From Limnobacter sp. (GTDB taxonomy: Bacteria > Pseudomonadota > Gammaproteobacteria > Burkholderiales > Burkholderiaceae_E), in the NCBI GenBank assembly GCA_012513825.1, contig JAAZBL010000277.1, positions 1 through 32,966 on the forward strand: a stretch of DNA of 32,966 bases, given 5' to 3'. Made by a program: the position numbers and the translations under genes. The notes under the pieces are model-generated. The model was not told the origin of the DNA. It saw only the letters and a program-made list of their open reading frames with translations, and did no database searches. The stretch's first letter is position 1, and every line of letters begins with the position of its first letter. Below, one piece after another: positions 1 through 9,006 of the stretch.

Positions 1-2
1 AC

Positions 3-650
3 GGCCCGTTCGTCCGTCGGCTGTTCCTGCGCTCGACCGGCATGGACATCATGCCCGAACTCGTCCAGAAGACGATGATCCTGAACGGGCGAATCGTCGA
101 GGTGCCCGCCCACCTCGACTGGAGCAGACAGCTCGAGGCCGGTCCGAGGCGCTCGTCCAGCATGCGGGTGGTGCGGCACATCGGTTCCACGCTGGTGTCA
201 GGCTTCATCTTCCGTCCCTTCGTGATGCTGTTGCTGCCGGGGCTGCTGCTGTTCCTGTTCTCGCTCTACGTGAACGCCTGGGTCGTCTACGAGTTCCTGC
301 GCGCGCTGCCCGGCGCCGGCGGCCAGATGCACCTGGCGGCGCTCGCCGTCTACAGCGACCATCCGCAGACACTGTTCATCGGAACGCTTTCGCTGGTCCT
401 GTCGGTGCAGCTGATCGGGATGGGCGCGATGTCGCTGCAGAACGCGCGCTATTTCAAGGACGCGTACTACATGGGGAGCGAGCTGCGACGCCAGCTCGAA
501 CGTTTGAGCCCTGTCGATTCGCAGTCGACGATCGAGCCGCGTGCTGCGCTCGAACACGCGATGCCTCGCGCATCGCCGATCGGCAGCGAACTGCGACGGG
601 AGTTCGAACGTGCGCTTCCCGACGGTTCGCCGTCGGAAGACTGCCGGTAA
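3..650 (+). CDS. Membrane-anchored family 2 glycosyltransferase, 3' part only
   Basis: The frame is open from the left edge, so the start and the catalytic GT2 domain lie outside the window; 215 residues are visible. The first visible residues (FLRSTGMDIMPELV, then EVPAHLDWSRQ) match the end of a DPM1/GtrB-like GT-A domain, where a MPEL..K.....EVP pattern is usual. Two hydrophobic stretches follow (about nt 195-295 and 375-440), as in GT2 enzymes that work on polyprenyl-phosphate at the inner membrane. The tail after the second membrane segment is charged and is built from three 18-residue units (separate entry). The stop lies 14 bp before the FAD-protein start, so the two are probably co-transcribed. 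Its family is fairly clear; its sugar and acceptor cannot be read from this fragment. Confidence 0.8.
   Translation, partial: GPFVRRLFLRSTGMDIMPELVQKTMILNGRIVEVPAHLDWSRQLEAGPRRSSSMRVVRHIGSTLVSGFIFRPFVMLLLPGLLLFLFSLYVNAWVVYEFLRALPGAGGQMHLAALAVYSDHPQTLFIGTLSLVLSVQLIGMGAMSLQNARYFKDAYYMGSELRRQLERLSPVDSQSTIEPRAALEHAMPRASPIGSELRREFERALPDGSPSEDCR
480..641 (+). repeat. Three imperfect 54-nt (18-residue) tandem units in the GT2 tail
   Basis: Units lie at 480-533, 534-587 and 588-641. Each begins GA(A/G)-C(T/C)G-CG and encodes a unit of the form E-(L/P)-R-(R/A)-x-(L/F)-E-(R/H)-x-x-P, followed by a short Ser/Pro-rich stretch. Units 1 and 3 are closest (ELRRQLER and ELRREFER) and unit 2 is more diverged. 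The repeat is in frame and ends three codons before the stop. It forms the cytoplasmic tail after the last membrane segment and is predicted to be amphipathic helix. Confidence 0.6.
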
Positions 651-664
651 CGGCGCAGGCGATC

Positions 665-2005
665 GTGATTGCACCGGCCGACGGGCAGCCCGAGATCGCG
701 GTTGTCGGCGGAGGCGTGCTCGGGATGACGCTCGCGATGCGGCTGCGCCAGCGCGGCGCGCGCGTCACGCTGCTCGAGGCGGCGCCGGCGTCCGGCGGGC
801 TGGCCGGCTCGGAGACGATCGGTGGGCATGTATGGGACCGCTTCTACCACGTGATCCTGCTTTCGGACCTCGGCACGCGCGGCTTGATCGAAGAGCTCGG
901 CCTCGGCGACCGGTTGCGCTGGGGGCGAACCCGGACCGGTTTCTTCACTGACGGACGCCTGTATTCGATGTCCAACAGCGTCGAGTTCCTCCGCTTCCCG
1001 CCGCTGGGCCCGGCCGACAAGCTGCGCCTCGCCGGCACGATCTTCGCCGCGTCGCGGATCCGCGACTCGCTGCCGCTGGAACGCGAGCTGGCGGTGGACT
1101 GGCTGAAGCGCTGGTCGGGGCGGCGCGTGCTCGAACGGATCTGGCTGCCGTTGCTGCGCAGCAAGCTCGGCGAAAACTACCGGCTCGCCAGTGCCGCGTT
1201 CATCTGGGCGATCATCGCGAGGATGTACGCGGCGCGTCGTTCGGGGCTCAAGGAGGAGATGTTCGGCTACGTCGACGGTGGCTACGCCGAGGTGCTGCGG
1301 GCATTGAGCCGGCGCCTCGACGAACTCGGCGTTACGACGCTGAACTCGGCGGCGGTCCAGCGCGTCGAGGATCGCGGCGAAGCCGGCGTCGACATCCGGC
1401 TCGCAGACGGGCGTCGCCTGCGCACCGCCAAGGCGGTGCTCACGCTGCCGACCGGGGCGGTCGCCGCCGTCTGCCCGCAGCTCGACGACGACGAGCACGA
1501 GCGGCTGCGCGGCGTCGTCTACCAGGGAATCGTCTGCGGGGCGATGCTGCTGCGCGAGCCGCTGTCGCCGTACTACGTGACCAACATCACCGATCCGGGC
1601 ATCCCGTTCACCGGCATCATCGAGATGACCGCGCTCGTCGATCGCTCGCGCTTCGGCGGTCGTTCGCTCGTCTACCTGCCGCGCTACCTGGCGCAGGACG
1701 ACCCGGCCTGGGGCCTCGACGACGACGAGGTCCGTCGGCAGAGCATCGATGCGCTGTGCCGGATGTATCCGCACTTCGACCCTGCCGGAGTCGTCGATTT
1801 CAAGGTGTCCCGCGCCAGGCAGGTGCTGGCGATCGCCACGATCGACTACACGGCGCGGGCGATGCCGCCGCTGCAGACTTCGCTGCCGAACGTCTTCCTC
1901 GTCAATTCCGCGCAGATCGCCAGCGGAACGCTCAATGTGAACGAGACGCTCGGCGTCGTCGCAAGACAATTGCCGCGCCTGGCCGGCGCGCTCGGCATGT
2001 CATGA
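665..2005 (+). CDS. FAD-dependent oxidoreductase of the amine-oxidase/UDP-galactopyranose-mutase type
   Basis: The 446-residue protein opens with a dinucleotide-binding beta-alpha-beta fold: GGGVLG at residues 15-20 and the acidic end of strand 2 at E38, followed by a GG motif (SGGLAGS) usual for FAD amine oxidase, protoporphyrinogen-oxidase-like and UGM-like proteins. The C-terminal part (VNSAQIASGTLNVNETLG) fits the FAD-contacting end of this superfamily. No signal peptide is visible, so it should act in the cytoplasm. A GTG start at 665 is chosen because it leaves the FAD motif at the normal distance from the N terminus. Its stop overlaps the next gene's ATG by 4 bp (ATGA), so translation is probably coupled. 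In a sugar locus it may be a pyranose/furanose mutase or a sugar oxidase; the substrate is not known. Confidence 0.75.
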   Translation: MIAPADGQPEIAVVGGGVLGMTLAMRLRQRGARVTLLEAAPASGGLAGSETIGGHVWDRFYHVILLSDLGTRGLIEELGLGDRLRWGRTRTGFFTDGRLYSMSNSVEFLRFPPLGPADKLRLAGTIFAASRIRDSLPLERELAVDWLKRWSGRRVLERIWLPLLRSKLGENYRLASAAFIWAIIARMYAARRSGLKEEMFGYVDGGYAEVLRALSRRLDELGVTTLNSAAVQRVEDRGEAGVDIRLADGRRLRTAKAVLTLPTGAVAAVCPQLDDDEHERLRGVVYQGIVCGAMLLREPLSPYYVTNITDPGIPFTGIIEMTALVDRSRFGGRSLVYLPRYLAQDDPAWGLDDDEVRRQSIDALCRMYPHFDPAGVVDFKVSRARQVLAIATIDYTARAMPPLQTSLPNVFLVNSAQIASGTLNVNETLGVVARQLPRLAGALGMS

Positions 2006-3018
2006 ACGCCACGAACACCGCACCCGTCGACGGCAGCCGCCCGCTTGCCAGCGTGTCGCTGGATCTCGACAACCTGTGGTCCTACATGAAGATCCGCGGC
2101 GACGAAGGCTGGCGCTCGCGGCCGTCGTACCTGGACACGCTGGTCCCCTACGTGCTCGATCTGCTCGATCGCGAGCGCCTGCGAATCACCTTCTTCGTCG
2201 TCGGCGCCGACGCCGCGCAAGCGGGCAACCACGCGCCTCTGCGGGCGCTGGCCCAGGCCGGCCACGAGATCGGCAACCATTCGTTCGAGCACGAGCCCTG
2301 GCTGCATCTGTACGACGCCGATGCGCTCGAGCGCGAGATCCGGCTCGCCGACCAGGCGATCGAGTCGGCCTGCGGCGTTCGGCCGGCCGGCTTCCGCGGC
2401 CCGGGATTCAGCTGGAGTCCGGAGCTTCTCGAGATCCTGGAGCGGCGGGGGCACGGCTTCGACGCATCGACGCTGCCGACCTGGCTGGGTCCGCTGGCGC
2501 GCAGCTTCTACTTCTGGACGGCGGGCCTCGACAAGGCCGAGCGCGAGCGACGCAAGGGCCTGTTCGGCAGCTTCGCCGACTGCCTCCGGCCGAACAAGCC
2601 GTACTACTGGCAGCTGGCCGGAGATCGCCGGCTGCTCGAAATCCCGGTGACCACGATTCCGCTGCTGCGCACGCCGTTCCACTTCAGCTACCTGGCCTAT
2701 CTCGCGCGCTTTTCCGAGCCGGCGATGATCGCCTACCTGCGCACCGCGGTGTCCGCCTGCAGGCTGACGGGTACCGAGCCGAGCTTCCTGCTGCACCCGC
2801 TCGACGTGATCGGCGGTGACCAGGCGCCGGCACTGGCCTTCTTTCCGGGGATGGACATGTCGAGCGACTTGAAAACCCGACTGCTTCGGCGGGTGCTGCA
2901 CGAGCTCGGCCGGCACTTCGATCTGGCGCCGATGGGCACCCACGCCGCCCGAGTGCATGCACGCGCCGGCGTGCCGATCCGGGTGCCGCCCGCCGGCGCC
3001 GCCCGCGCACAGGCCTGA
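2002..3018 (+). CDS. Polysaccharide deacetylase (NodB homology domain), cytoplasmic
   Basis: The 338-residue protein starts at ATG 2002, inside the ATGA overlap with the FAD gene; a longer open frame upstream lies within that gene and is not coding. NodB motif 1 is seen as SLDLDN (D21 and D23), motif 2 as NHSFEH at 92-97 (H93 and H97 the expected metal ligands), and motif 3 as FRGPGF around R132. Family members remove N- or O-acetyl groups from sugars through a bound divalent metal. There is no signal peptide or membrane segment, so it would act on a nucleotide sugar, a lipid-linked intermediate on the cytoplasmic face, or another small substrate, rather than on the exported polymer. It lies 3 bp before the amidotransferase gene. 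The exact substrate is unknown. Confidence 0.85.
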   Translation: MNATNTAPVDGSRPLASVSLDLDNLWSYMKIRGDEGWRSRPSYLDTLVPYVLDLLDRERLRITFFVVGADAAQAGNHAPLRALAQAGHEIGNHSFEHEPWLHLYDADALEREIRLADQAIESACGVRPAGFRGPGFSWSPELLEILERRGHGFDASTLPTWLGPLARSFYFWTAGLDKAERERRKGLFGSFADCLRPNKPYYWQLAGDRRLLEIPVTTIPLLRTPFHFSYLAYLARFSEPAMIAYLRTAVSACRLTGTEPSFLLHPLDVIGGDQAPALAFFPGMDMSSDLKTRLLRRVLHELGRHFDLAPMGTHAARVHARAGVPIRVPPAGAARAQA

Positions 3019-3021
3019 GCG

Positions 3022-4905
3022 ATGTGCGGGCTCGTTGCGGTGGTGCAGCCGGGCCGCGTGCCCGACCGGGCACTGCTTGCGCGGATGGCCGCAGCGATCG
3101 CTCACCGCGGGCCGGACGACGAAGGCCAGTTCGTGGCCGAAGGCATCGGCATGCATCACCGGCGCCTGTCGATCATCGACATCGCCGGCGGGCACCAGCC
3201 GATGTCGGCCGATGGCGTCGTCATCGTCTTCAACGGCGAACTCTACAACTACCTGGAGCTGCGCCGCGACCTCCAGGCGCAGGGGCACGTCTTCACGACC
3301 CGGTCGGATACCGAGGTGCTGCTGCGCATGTACCTGCAGCACGGTCCGCAGTGTTTCTCGCAACTCGACGGCATGTTCGCGCTGGTGCTGTACGACGCAA
3401 GGCAGCGCGTCTGCATCGCCGCACGCGACCCGTTCGGGATCAAGCCACTGTACTGGTGGCGAGGTGCCGGGCGCATCGCGTTCGCTTCCGAGATCAAGGC
3501 GCTGCTGCGCGACCCGGCGGTCGCCCGCGAGCTCGACCCGGTCGCGCTCGAAGACTATCTCGGCCTGCAATACGTGCTCGGCGAGCGCACCCTGTTCGCC
3601 GGGATCAGCAAGCTGCAGCCGGCGCACTACCAGGTCGTCGATGTCGACACGCTGACGGTGCGCAACGTGCGCTACTGGCAGGCCGACTACGCCGACGCCG
3701 GCGCAGGCGATGCGGAAAGCGCTGCCGAAGAGGTGAGGGCGCTGCTCGACGCCAGCGTGATGCGGCAGATGCGCAGCGACGTTCCGGTTGGCGCCTACCT
3801 GAGCGGCGGCCTCGATTCGAGCCTCGTATGTGCGCTGGCCGTCGACCATGCGGGCGCGCCTTTTCGCAGCTTCACCGGCGCGTTCCGTGAGGGGCCGTCG
3901 TTCGACGAAAGCGGACACGCGCTGACGCTTGCCCGGCATGTCGGCGCGCAAGCCGATCTGCTGTGGATCGACGAGGCCGACTGGATCGAGGAGATGCCGC
4001 GCCTGGCCTGGCAGATGGACGAGCCGGCGGCGGGGCCGGGCCTGTTCCCCCAGTTCATGGTCTCGAGAGCGGCCGCCGGCAAGGTCAAGGTCTGCCTGGG
4101 CGGGCAGGGCGGCGACGAAATCTTCGGCGGCTACGCACGCTACCTGATCGGCGCGCTCGAGCAGGCGCTGATCGACGCGATGGGCGGCCGCGAGCCAGGG
4201 CCCGGCGAACTGACCCTCGGCGAGCTCGAGCGCGGACTCGGCACGCTGGGCCCCTACCGGTCCCTGTTGCGCCGGAGCTGGGCGCAGGGCATCGATGCGC
4301 CGGCCCACCTGCGTTACCTGCGCCTCGTCGACCGCAGCGACGCGGCCGAGCAGATCCTGTCGCCGTCGATGCGCGAGCGGCTCGCGCATTCTTCGCTGCC
4401 CGAGCGCTTCGAACAGCTGTTCGAGCAGGCCGGCGACTGCAGCCACCTGAAGCGGATGCTGCACGCCGATCTCGTGTCGAGCCTGCCGGCCTTGCTCCAG
4501 GTCGAGGACCGCGTCAGCATGGCCGTGTCGCTCGAGTCGCGCGTGCCCTTGCTCGGCGTGGAACTGGTCGAGGCGGTGGCCCGCCTGCCCGATTCGGTGC
4601 TGCTCGCCGGGGGCCAGCTGAAGGCGCTGATGCGGCGCGCGGCCGCGCCGCTGCTGCCGTCTTCCATCCTGAATCGCAGCGACAAGATGGGGTTTCCGGT
4701 GCCGCTGCAGCGCTGGGCGCGCGGCGCCTCGCGCAATTTCGTCCGCGACGTGCTGCTGTGCAGGCGGGCTCGCGAACGCGGGATCTTCGATCCGGCCGCC
4801 ATCGAGCGGCTGATCGACAACGAGGCCGAATTCGGGCGTGCCTTGTGGGGGGCGCTGCAGCTCGAACTCTGGCACCAGACGATGATCGACCCGGCCACCG
4901 TTTGA
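3022..4905 (+). CDS. asnB: Glutamine-dependent amidotransferase, asparagine synthase (AsnB) family, copy 1
   Basis: This 627-residue protein is full length for the AsnB family. The N-terminal class II glutaminase is intact: Cys2 (MCGLVAVV), [16 protein letters not shown] and SDTEVL. The C-terminal ATP-pyrophosphatase domain carries SGGLDSS at residues 261-267 and GGDEIFGGY. Family chemistry is ATP-dependent adenylation of a carboxylate followed by amidation with glutamine-derived ammonia. In EPS and O-antigen loci such proteins (WbpS is a known example) are thought to amidate uronic acid carboxyls, and the mannuronic acid pathway begins 25 bp downstream. A free-asparagine role cannot be excluded from sequence. 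Spacing of 3 bp after the deacetylase puts it in the same operon. Confidence 0.88.
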   Translation: MCGLVAVVQPGRVPDRALLARMAAAIAHRGPDDEGQFVAEGIGMHHRRLSIIDIAGGHQPMSADGVVIVFNGELYNYLELRRDLQAQGHVFTTRSDTEVLLRMYLQHGPQCFSQLDGMFALVLYDARQRVCIAARDPFGIKPLYWWRGAGRIAFASEIKALLRDPAVARELDPVALEDYLGLQYVLGERTLFAGISKLQPAHYQVVDVDTLTVRNVRYWQADYADAGAGDAESAAEEVRALLDASVMRQMRSDVPVGAYLSGGLDSSLVCALAVDHAGAPFRSFTGAFREGPSFDESGHALTLARHVGAQADLLWIDEADWIEEMPRLAWQMDEPAAGPGLFPQFMVSRAAAGKVKVCLGGQGGDEIFGGYARYLIGALEQALIDAMGGREPGPGELTLGELERGLGTLGPYRSLLRRSWAQGIDAPAHLRYLRLVDRSDAAEQILSPSMRERLAHSSLPERFEQLFEQAGDCSHLKRMLHADLVSSLPALLQVEDRVSMAVSLESRVPLLGVELVEAVARLPDSVLLAGGQLKALMRRAAAPLLPSSILNRSDKMGFPVPLQRWARGASRNFVRDVLLCRRARERGIFDPAAIERLIDNEAEFGRALWGALQLELWHQTMIDPATV

Positions 4906-4929
4906 GACAGCCCCCGGAGAGGATGCGAG

Positions 4930-5544
4930 ATGGCGGAGACATTCCTTGCACACGAGAGCGTCGTCATCGACCCGCCGTGCCGGATCGGCGCCGGCACGCG
5001 GATCTGGCACTTCAGCCACATCATGCGCGACTGCTCGATCGGCGAAGCCTGCAACCTGGGGCAGAACGTCGTCGTGTCGCCCGGCTGCGTGATCGGCAAC
5101 GGCGTGAAGATTCAGAACAACGTGTCCGTGTACACCGGCGTCACGCTCGAGGACGACGTGTTCTGCGGCCCGTCGATGGTCTTCACCAACGTGATCAACC
5201 CGCGCAGCCACGTCGAGCGCAAGCACGAGTACCGGCCGACGCTGGTGCGCCGCGGTGCCACGATCGGCGCCAACGCGACCATCGTCTGCGGCGTCACGCT
5301 CGGGCGCTACTGCTTCGTCGGAGCGGGTGCCGTGGTAACGCGCGACGTACCCGACCACGCGCTCGTCGTCGGCAATCCGGCGCGGCAGCGCGGCTGGGTC
5401 TGCAGCTGCGGCGAGCGCCTCGATCTGTCCGCGAAAGCGGCCGAAGACTCGAGTGCCGCCTGTGGCGCCTGCGGTGCTTCCTACCGGATCCGCGACGCGG
5501 CATTGAGCACGAACCAGGAATCGACATGGACCACGAAGCCATGA
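4930..5544 (+). CDS. wbpD: WbpD-like UDP-3-amino-sugar N-acetyltransferase (left-handed beta-helix)
   Basis: The 204-residue protein has hexapeptide-repeat sequence over roughly residues 10-155 (for example [40 protein letters not shown]), the LbH acyltransferase fold. Its head matches WbpD/WlbB, which uses acetyl-CoA to acetylate the 3-amino group of UDP-GlcNAc3NA. The tail has Cys at 158, 160, 178 and 181 (CxC and CxxC), a probable small zinc ribbon found in many homologues. ATG 4930 is preceded at good spacing by GGAGAGGA (4916-4923), which decides the start. Its end overlaps the beginning of wbpE. The function is supported by the adjoining wbpE, wbpI, wbpB and wbpA genes. Confidence 0.88.
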   Translation: MAETFLAHESVVIDPPCRIGAGTRIWHFSHIMRDCSIGEACNLGQNVVVSPGCVIGNGVKIQNNVSVYTGVTLEDDVFCGPSMVFTNVINPRSHVERKHEYRPTLVRRGATIGANATIVCGVTLGRYCFVGAGAVVTRDVPDHALVVGNPARQRGWVCSCGERLDLSAKAAEDSSAACGACGASYRIRDAALSTNQESTWTTKP

Positions 5545-6737
5545 CTACCGACCTCCGTCCGGACGGCGCGGGCGCTGCCGTCCCGCTGCTCGACCTGAAA
5601 GCGCAGTTCGCGTCGCTGCGTGCCGAGATCCTGGCTGCGATCGAAGGCGTCTGCGATCGGCAGCAGTTCATCCTCGGGCCCGAGGTCCGGGCGCTCGAGG
5701 ACGCGCTTTCCCGGTACAGCCAGTGTGCGCACGGCATCGGCGTGTCCTCGGGCACCGATGCGCTGCTGCTCGCGCTGATGGCGCTCGGCATCGGTCCCGG
5801 AGACGCGGTGATCACGACGCCGTACAGCTTCTTCGCGACGGCCGGCACGATCGCCCGCGTCGGCGCCCGGCCCGTGTTCTGCGATATCGATCCGGCCAGC
5901 TACAACCTGTCGCCGGCAGCGCTCGAGTCCTGGTTCCGGACCGCCTGCGATCGGGACGGCGACGCGCTGATCGAGCGTCGGAGCGGCGCGCGCGTGCGCG
6001 CGATCCTGCCGGTCCATCTGTTCGGGCAGTGCGCCGACATGAAGCCGATCGAGGCGCTGGCCGCCCGCCATTCGCTGCCGATCATCGAGGATGCGGCGCA
6101 GGCGATCGGAGCCGAGGCGGACGACGGCCGGCGCGCCGGCAGCATCGGCGCGATCGGCTGCCTGTCGTTCTTTCCGAGCAAGAACCTCGGCGCCTTCGGC
6201 GACGCCGGCATGTGCGTCACGCAGGACCCGGAGCTCGCCGAAAGGATGCGCGTGCTGCGCGTGCACGGCGGCAAGCCCAAATATCATCACGGGGTCATCG
6301 GTGCGAACTTCCGGCTCGACGAGTTGCAGGCGGCCGTGCTGCGCGTCAAGTTCCCGCACCTCGACGACTGGACCGCCGCGCGCCAGCGAAACGCGGCCTG
6401 CTATCGCGACGCCTTCGCGCGCAGCGGCGTGGCGCAGCAGGTCGGCATGCCCGACGAACCCGTGGCCGGGCGGCACATCTATAACCAGTTCGTCGTCCGG
6501 GTGCCTCGACGCGACGAACTGCGCCGCTTCCTGGCCGAGCGCGCGATCGGCACCGAGGTCTACTACCCGGTGCCGCTGCACCGCCAGCCATGCTTCGCTT
6601 ATCTCGGCCATGCCGACGGCGATTGTCCCGAGGCCGAGGCGGCAGCGCGCGAGTCGCTGGCGCTGCCGATCTATCCCGAGTTGCGCGCCGATCAGCTCGA
6701 GCAGGTCGTGGCTGCGATCGCGCACTTCTACGGTTGA
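5526..6737 (+). CDS. wbpE: WbpE-like PLP-dependent UDP-3-keto-sugar aminotransferase (DegT/DnrJ/EryC1/StrS)
   Basis: The 403-residue protein has the sugar aminotransferase pattern: [13 protein letters not shown] for phosphate binding, EDAAQAIGA at 188-196, the PLP Schiff-base lysine K219 in [14 protein letters not shown], and the usual end after LPIYPEL. WbpE transfers an amino group from glutamate to the C3 ketone made by WbpB. ATG 5526 is favoured because AGGA (5516-5519) sits 6 nt upstream. A second ATG at 5541, overlapping the wbpD stop as ATGA, would remove five residues. It overlaps the end of wbpD by 19 bp and is followed directly by wbpI. Confidence 0.92.
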   Translation: MDHEAMTTDLRPDGAGAAVPLLDLKAQFASLRAEILAAIEGVCDRQQFILGPEVRALEDALSRYSQCAHGIGVSSGTDALLLALMALGIGPGDAVITTPYSFFATAGTIARVGARPVFCDIDPASYNLSPAALESWFRTACDRDGDALIERRSGARVRAILPVHLFGQCADMKPIEALAARHSLPIIEDAAQAIGAEADDGRRAGSIGAIGCLSFFPSKNLGAFGDAGMCVTQDPELAERMRVLRVHGGKPKYHHGVIGANFRLDELQAAVLRVKFPHLDDWTAARQRNAACYRDAFARSGVAQQVGMPDEPVAGRHIYNQFVVRVPRRDELRRFLAERAIGTEVYYPVPLHRQPCFAYLGHADGDCPEAEAAARESLALPIYPELRADQLEQVVAAIAHFYG

Positions 6738-6742
6738 CCGTC

Positions 6743-7888
6743 GTGCGCGTGCTGCAGGTCGTCGGTGCGCGGCCGCAGTTCGTCAAGCTCGCGCCGGTGT
6801 CGCGTGCGCTGGCGGCGGCCGCAGCCGAAGGCGGCACGCCGTTCGAAGAACGGGTGCTGCATACCGGCCAGCACTACGACGACGACATGTCGGCACGCTT
6901 CTTCGACGAGCTGGAACTCCCGCATCCGGCGGTCAATCTCGGCGTGGGTTCGGGCTCGCATGGCGAGCAGACCGCCCGGATGCTCGCCGGCATCGAGAAG
7001 GTGCTGCTCGACCTGCAGCCCGACATCGTCGTCGTCTACGGCGACACGAACTCGACGCTGGCGGGCGCCCTGGCCGCCGTCAAGCTGGGTGCGCCGGTCG
7101 CCCACGTCGAGGCCGGCTTGCGCAGCGGCAATCGACGGATGCCCGAGGAGATCAACCGGATCGCCACCGACCATGTCTGCGATCTGCTGTTCGCGCCGAC
7201 CGAAGCGGCGGTCGCGAACCTGCAGCGCGAGGGCCTCGCGACACGCACGCAGTGGGTCGGCGACGTGATGGCCGATGCGGTCCTGCACGGCGTCGTGGCT
7301 GCACGCGAGCACGGCGCGACGCTCGACCGCTTCGGATTGCGCGGGCGGCGTTTCGCAGTGGCGACGCTGCATCGCGCCGCCAGCACGACGGCGTACGCGC
7401 TGCCGCGGTTGCTCGAAGCGCTCGAACAGGCCGCGCGCCGTTTCGACGCGATGATCGTGCCGCTGCACCCGCGCACGCGGGCAGCGATCGCGAGGTACCG
7501 CGGCGAATGGCGGCCCGACCCGCGCATCGTGATCTGCGAGCCGCTCGGCCATCGCGATCTGCTGCAGTTGCTCGACGCTGCCGCGATGGTGCTGACCGAT
7601 TCCGGCGGCCTGCAGAAGGAGGCGTTCCTGCTCGGCACCCCGTGCGTGACGCTGCGCGACGAGACCGAGTGGGTCGAGAGCGTCGATGCCGGCGGCAACC
7701 GGATCGCCGGCATCGGGACGGCGGCCGTGCTCTCGGCCGTCGATGAGCTGACCTCGTGCGCCCCCCCTAAACAGGTGCTGGCCGAGCGCGCGGCAGCGTG
7801 CTACGGTTGCGGAAAAGCTGCGGCACGGATCGTGGCTGCGCTGCCCGGGGCGATGTTGCCGGGCACTGACAGGTGGGGGGCGCCATGA
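6743..7888 (+). CDS. wbpI: WbpI-like non-phosphorylated UDP-sugar C2 epimerase (hydrolysing-type 2-epimerase fold)
   Basis: The protein has 381 residues from GTG 6743. A TTG at 6734, overlapping the wbpE stop as TTGA, is the alternative and adds three residues. GARPQFVK at the N terminus, GDTNST (100-105), HVEAGLRS (121-128), RMPEEINR (132-139) and DSGGLQKEA (286-294) are the conserved motifs of the WecB/WbpI family. WbpI converts UDP-GlcNAc3NAcA to UDP-ManNAc3NAcA, the last step of the pathway encoded around it. The GARPQ rather than GTRPE opening is common in WbpI-type enzymes. A classical WecB acting on UDP-GlcNAc is possible but less likely here because all WbpA/B/E/D partners are adjacent. 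Confidence 0.87.
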   Translation: MRVLQVVGARPQFVKLAPVSRALAAAAAEGGTPFEERVLHTGQHYDDDMSARFFDELELPHPAVNLGVGSGSHGEQTARMLAGIEKVLLDLQPDIVVVYGDTNSTLAGALAAVKLGAPVAHVEAGLRSGNRRMPEEINRIATDHVCDLLFAPTEAAVANLQREGLATRTQWVGDVMADAVLHGVVAAREHGATLDRFGLRGRRFAVATLHRAASTTAYALPRLLEALEQAARRFDAMIVPLHPRTRAAIARYRGEWRPDPRIVICEPLGHRDLLQLLDAAAMVLTDSGGLQKEAFLLGTPCVTLRDETEWVESVDAGGNRIAGIGTAAVLSAVDELTSCAPPKQVLAERAAACYGCGKAAARIVAALPGAMLPGTDRWGAP

Positions 7889-8958
7889 CGGACTCTGCAT
7901 CGGACCCGAAGCTACCCGTCGGCGTTGCATTGGCTGGCATCGGTGCCTGGGGCAGGAACCTCGCGCGCAACTACGCGCAGCTTCCCGGGGCGGCCTTGCG
8001 ACGTATCTGCGATACCGACCCTGTCCGGCTGCAGGAGGCTGCGGCCAACTACCCGGCGGCCATCTGCAGCAGCGACTACACCGCAGTGCTAGCCGACCCG
8101 GAGGTCGATGCGATCGTCATCGCGTCGAGCGCGCCGGCGCATTTTCCGCTGGCACGCGAAGCACTGATCGCCGGCAAGGACGTCTACGTCGAGAAGCCGC
8201 TCACGCTCAACGTCGAAGACGCTGCCGAACTGGTCCGCCTGGCCGAAGAGCGCTCGCGGATCCTGATGGTCGGGCACCTGCTGATCCATCACCCGGTGAT
8301 CCTGAAGCTGCGCGAGCTGATCGATTCGGGCGAACTCGGGCGGGTGCTCTACATCTACAGCCAGCGCCTGAACCTGGGCACGGTGCGCGAGGACGAAAAC
8401 GCGCTGTGGAGCCTCGCGCCGCACGACATCTCGTCGATCCTGTTCCTGCTCGGCCGGGAGCCGACCGACGTGGCAGCACGCGGCCAGTGCTTCGTGCACC
8501 GGGGGATCGAAGACGTCGTCTTCATGACGATGGGATTCGAGAACCGGGCGATCGCGCACGTGCACGTCAGCTGGCTCGATCCGCACAAGATACGCAGGAT
8601 CACCGTGGTCGGGAGCCGCAAGATGGCGGTGTTCGACGACAGCGAAGGTTCGGAAAAGCTGCGCATCTACGACAAGGGCGCGACCATCGGCGCCGACTAC
8701 GACACCTTCGCGGAGTCCGTCGGCCTGCGCTTCGGCGATATCGTAATCCCGTATTTCCGCGCGGCCGAACCGCTGCGGCTCGAGTGCCTGCATTTCATCG
8801 ACTGTGTGCGGACCCGCAGGCAACCGATCACCGACGGACGCTCCGGCCTGCAGGTCGTGCGCGTTCTCGATGCGGCACAGCGTTCGCTCGGTTCGAACGG
8901 CAGGCCGCTGCCGCTTGCGCTCGCCGAGGCGGGCGTGCACAGCGGCGCCTCGGCCTAG
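7885..8958 (+). CDS. wbpB: WbpB-like Gfo/Idh/MocA-family UDP-GlcNAcA 3-dehydrogenase
   Basis: The protein has 357 residues. The start is ATG 7885 in an ATGA overlap with wbpI, preceded by a GGTGGGGGG stretch; an in-frame GTG at 7873 is less likely. The N-terminal Rossmann fold has GIGAWG (18-23), and the diagnostic EKPL follows at 103-106, giving the Gfo/Idh/MocA fold. WlbA/WbpB oxidise C3 of UDP-GlcNAcA with NAD+, providing the keto substrate for WbpE. A histidine-bearing segment with LLIHHPV and APHDIS fits the family active site. A hairpin with a T-tract begins at the last base of its stop codon, so part of the transcription may end here. Confidence 0.9.
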   Translation: MTDSASDPKLPVGVALAGIGAWGRNLARNYAQLPGAALRRICDTDPVRLQEAAANYPAAICSSDYTAVLADPEVDAIVIASSAPAHFPLAREALIAGKDVYVEKPLTLNVEDAAELVRLAEERSRILMVGHLLIHHPVILKLRELIDSGELGRVLYIYSQRLNLGTVREDENALWSLAPHDISSILFLLGREPTDVAARGQCFVHRGIEDVVFMTMGFENRAIAHVHVSWLDPHKIRRITVVGSRKMAVFDDSEGSEKLRIYDKGATIGADYDTFAESVGLRFGDIVIPYFRAAEPLRLECLHFIDCVRTRRQPITDGRSGLQVVRVLDAAQRSLGSNGRPLPLALAEAGVHSGASA

Positions 8959-8997
8959 TCCGACAGCCGCTCGAACTCCTGCGGACCTTTTTCTTTC
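8958..8997 (+). terminator. Hairpin plus T-tract between wbpB and wbpA (terminator or attenuator)
   Basis: GTCCG (8958-8962), a bulged A and CAG (8964-8966) pair with CTG (8979-8981) and CGGAC (8982-8986). This is an eight-pair stem with one bulge and a 12-nt loop. It is followed by CTTTTTCTTT (8987-8996). The wbpA Shine-Dalgarno GGAG (8998-9001) begins two bases after the T-tract, so terminator folding and ribosome loading could affect each other. Confidence 0.45.
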
Positions 8998-9006
8998 GGA
9001 GCCCTC

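Noticed and set aside
1846-5358. Very long open frame on the minus strand opposite the FAD, deacetylase, asnB and wbpD genes
   Set aside because: It is Arg/Asp/His/Gln-rich with no recognisable domain and is a shadow of plus-strand genes with clear motifs in GC-rich DNA.
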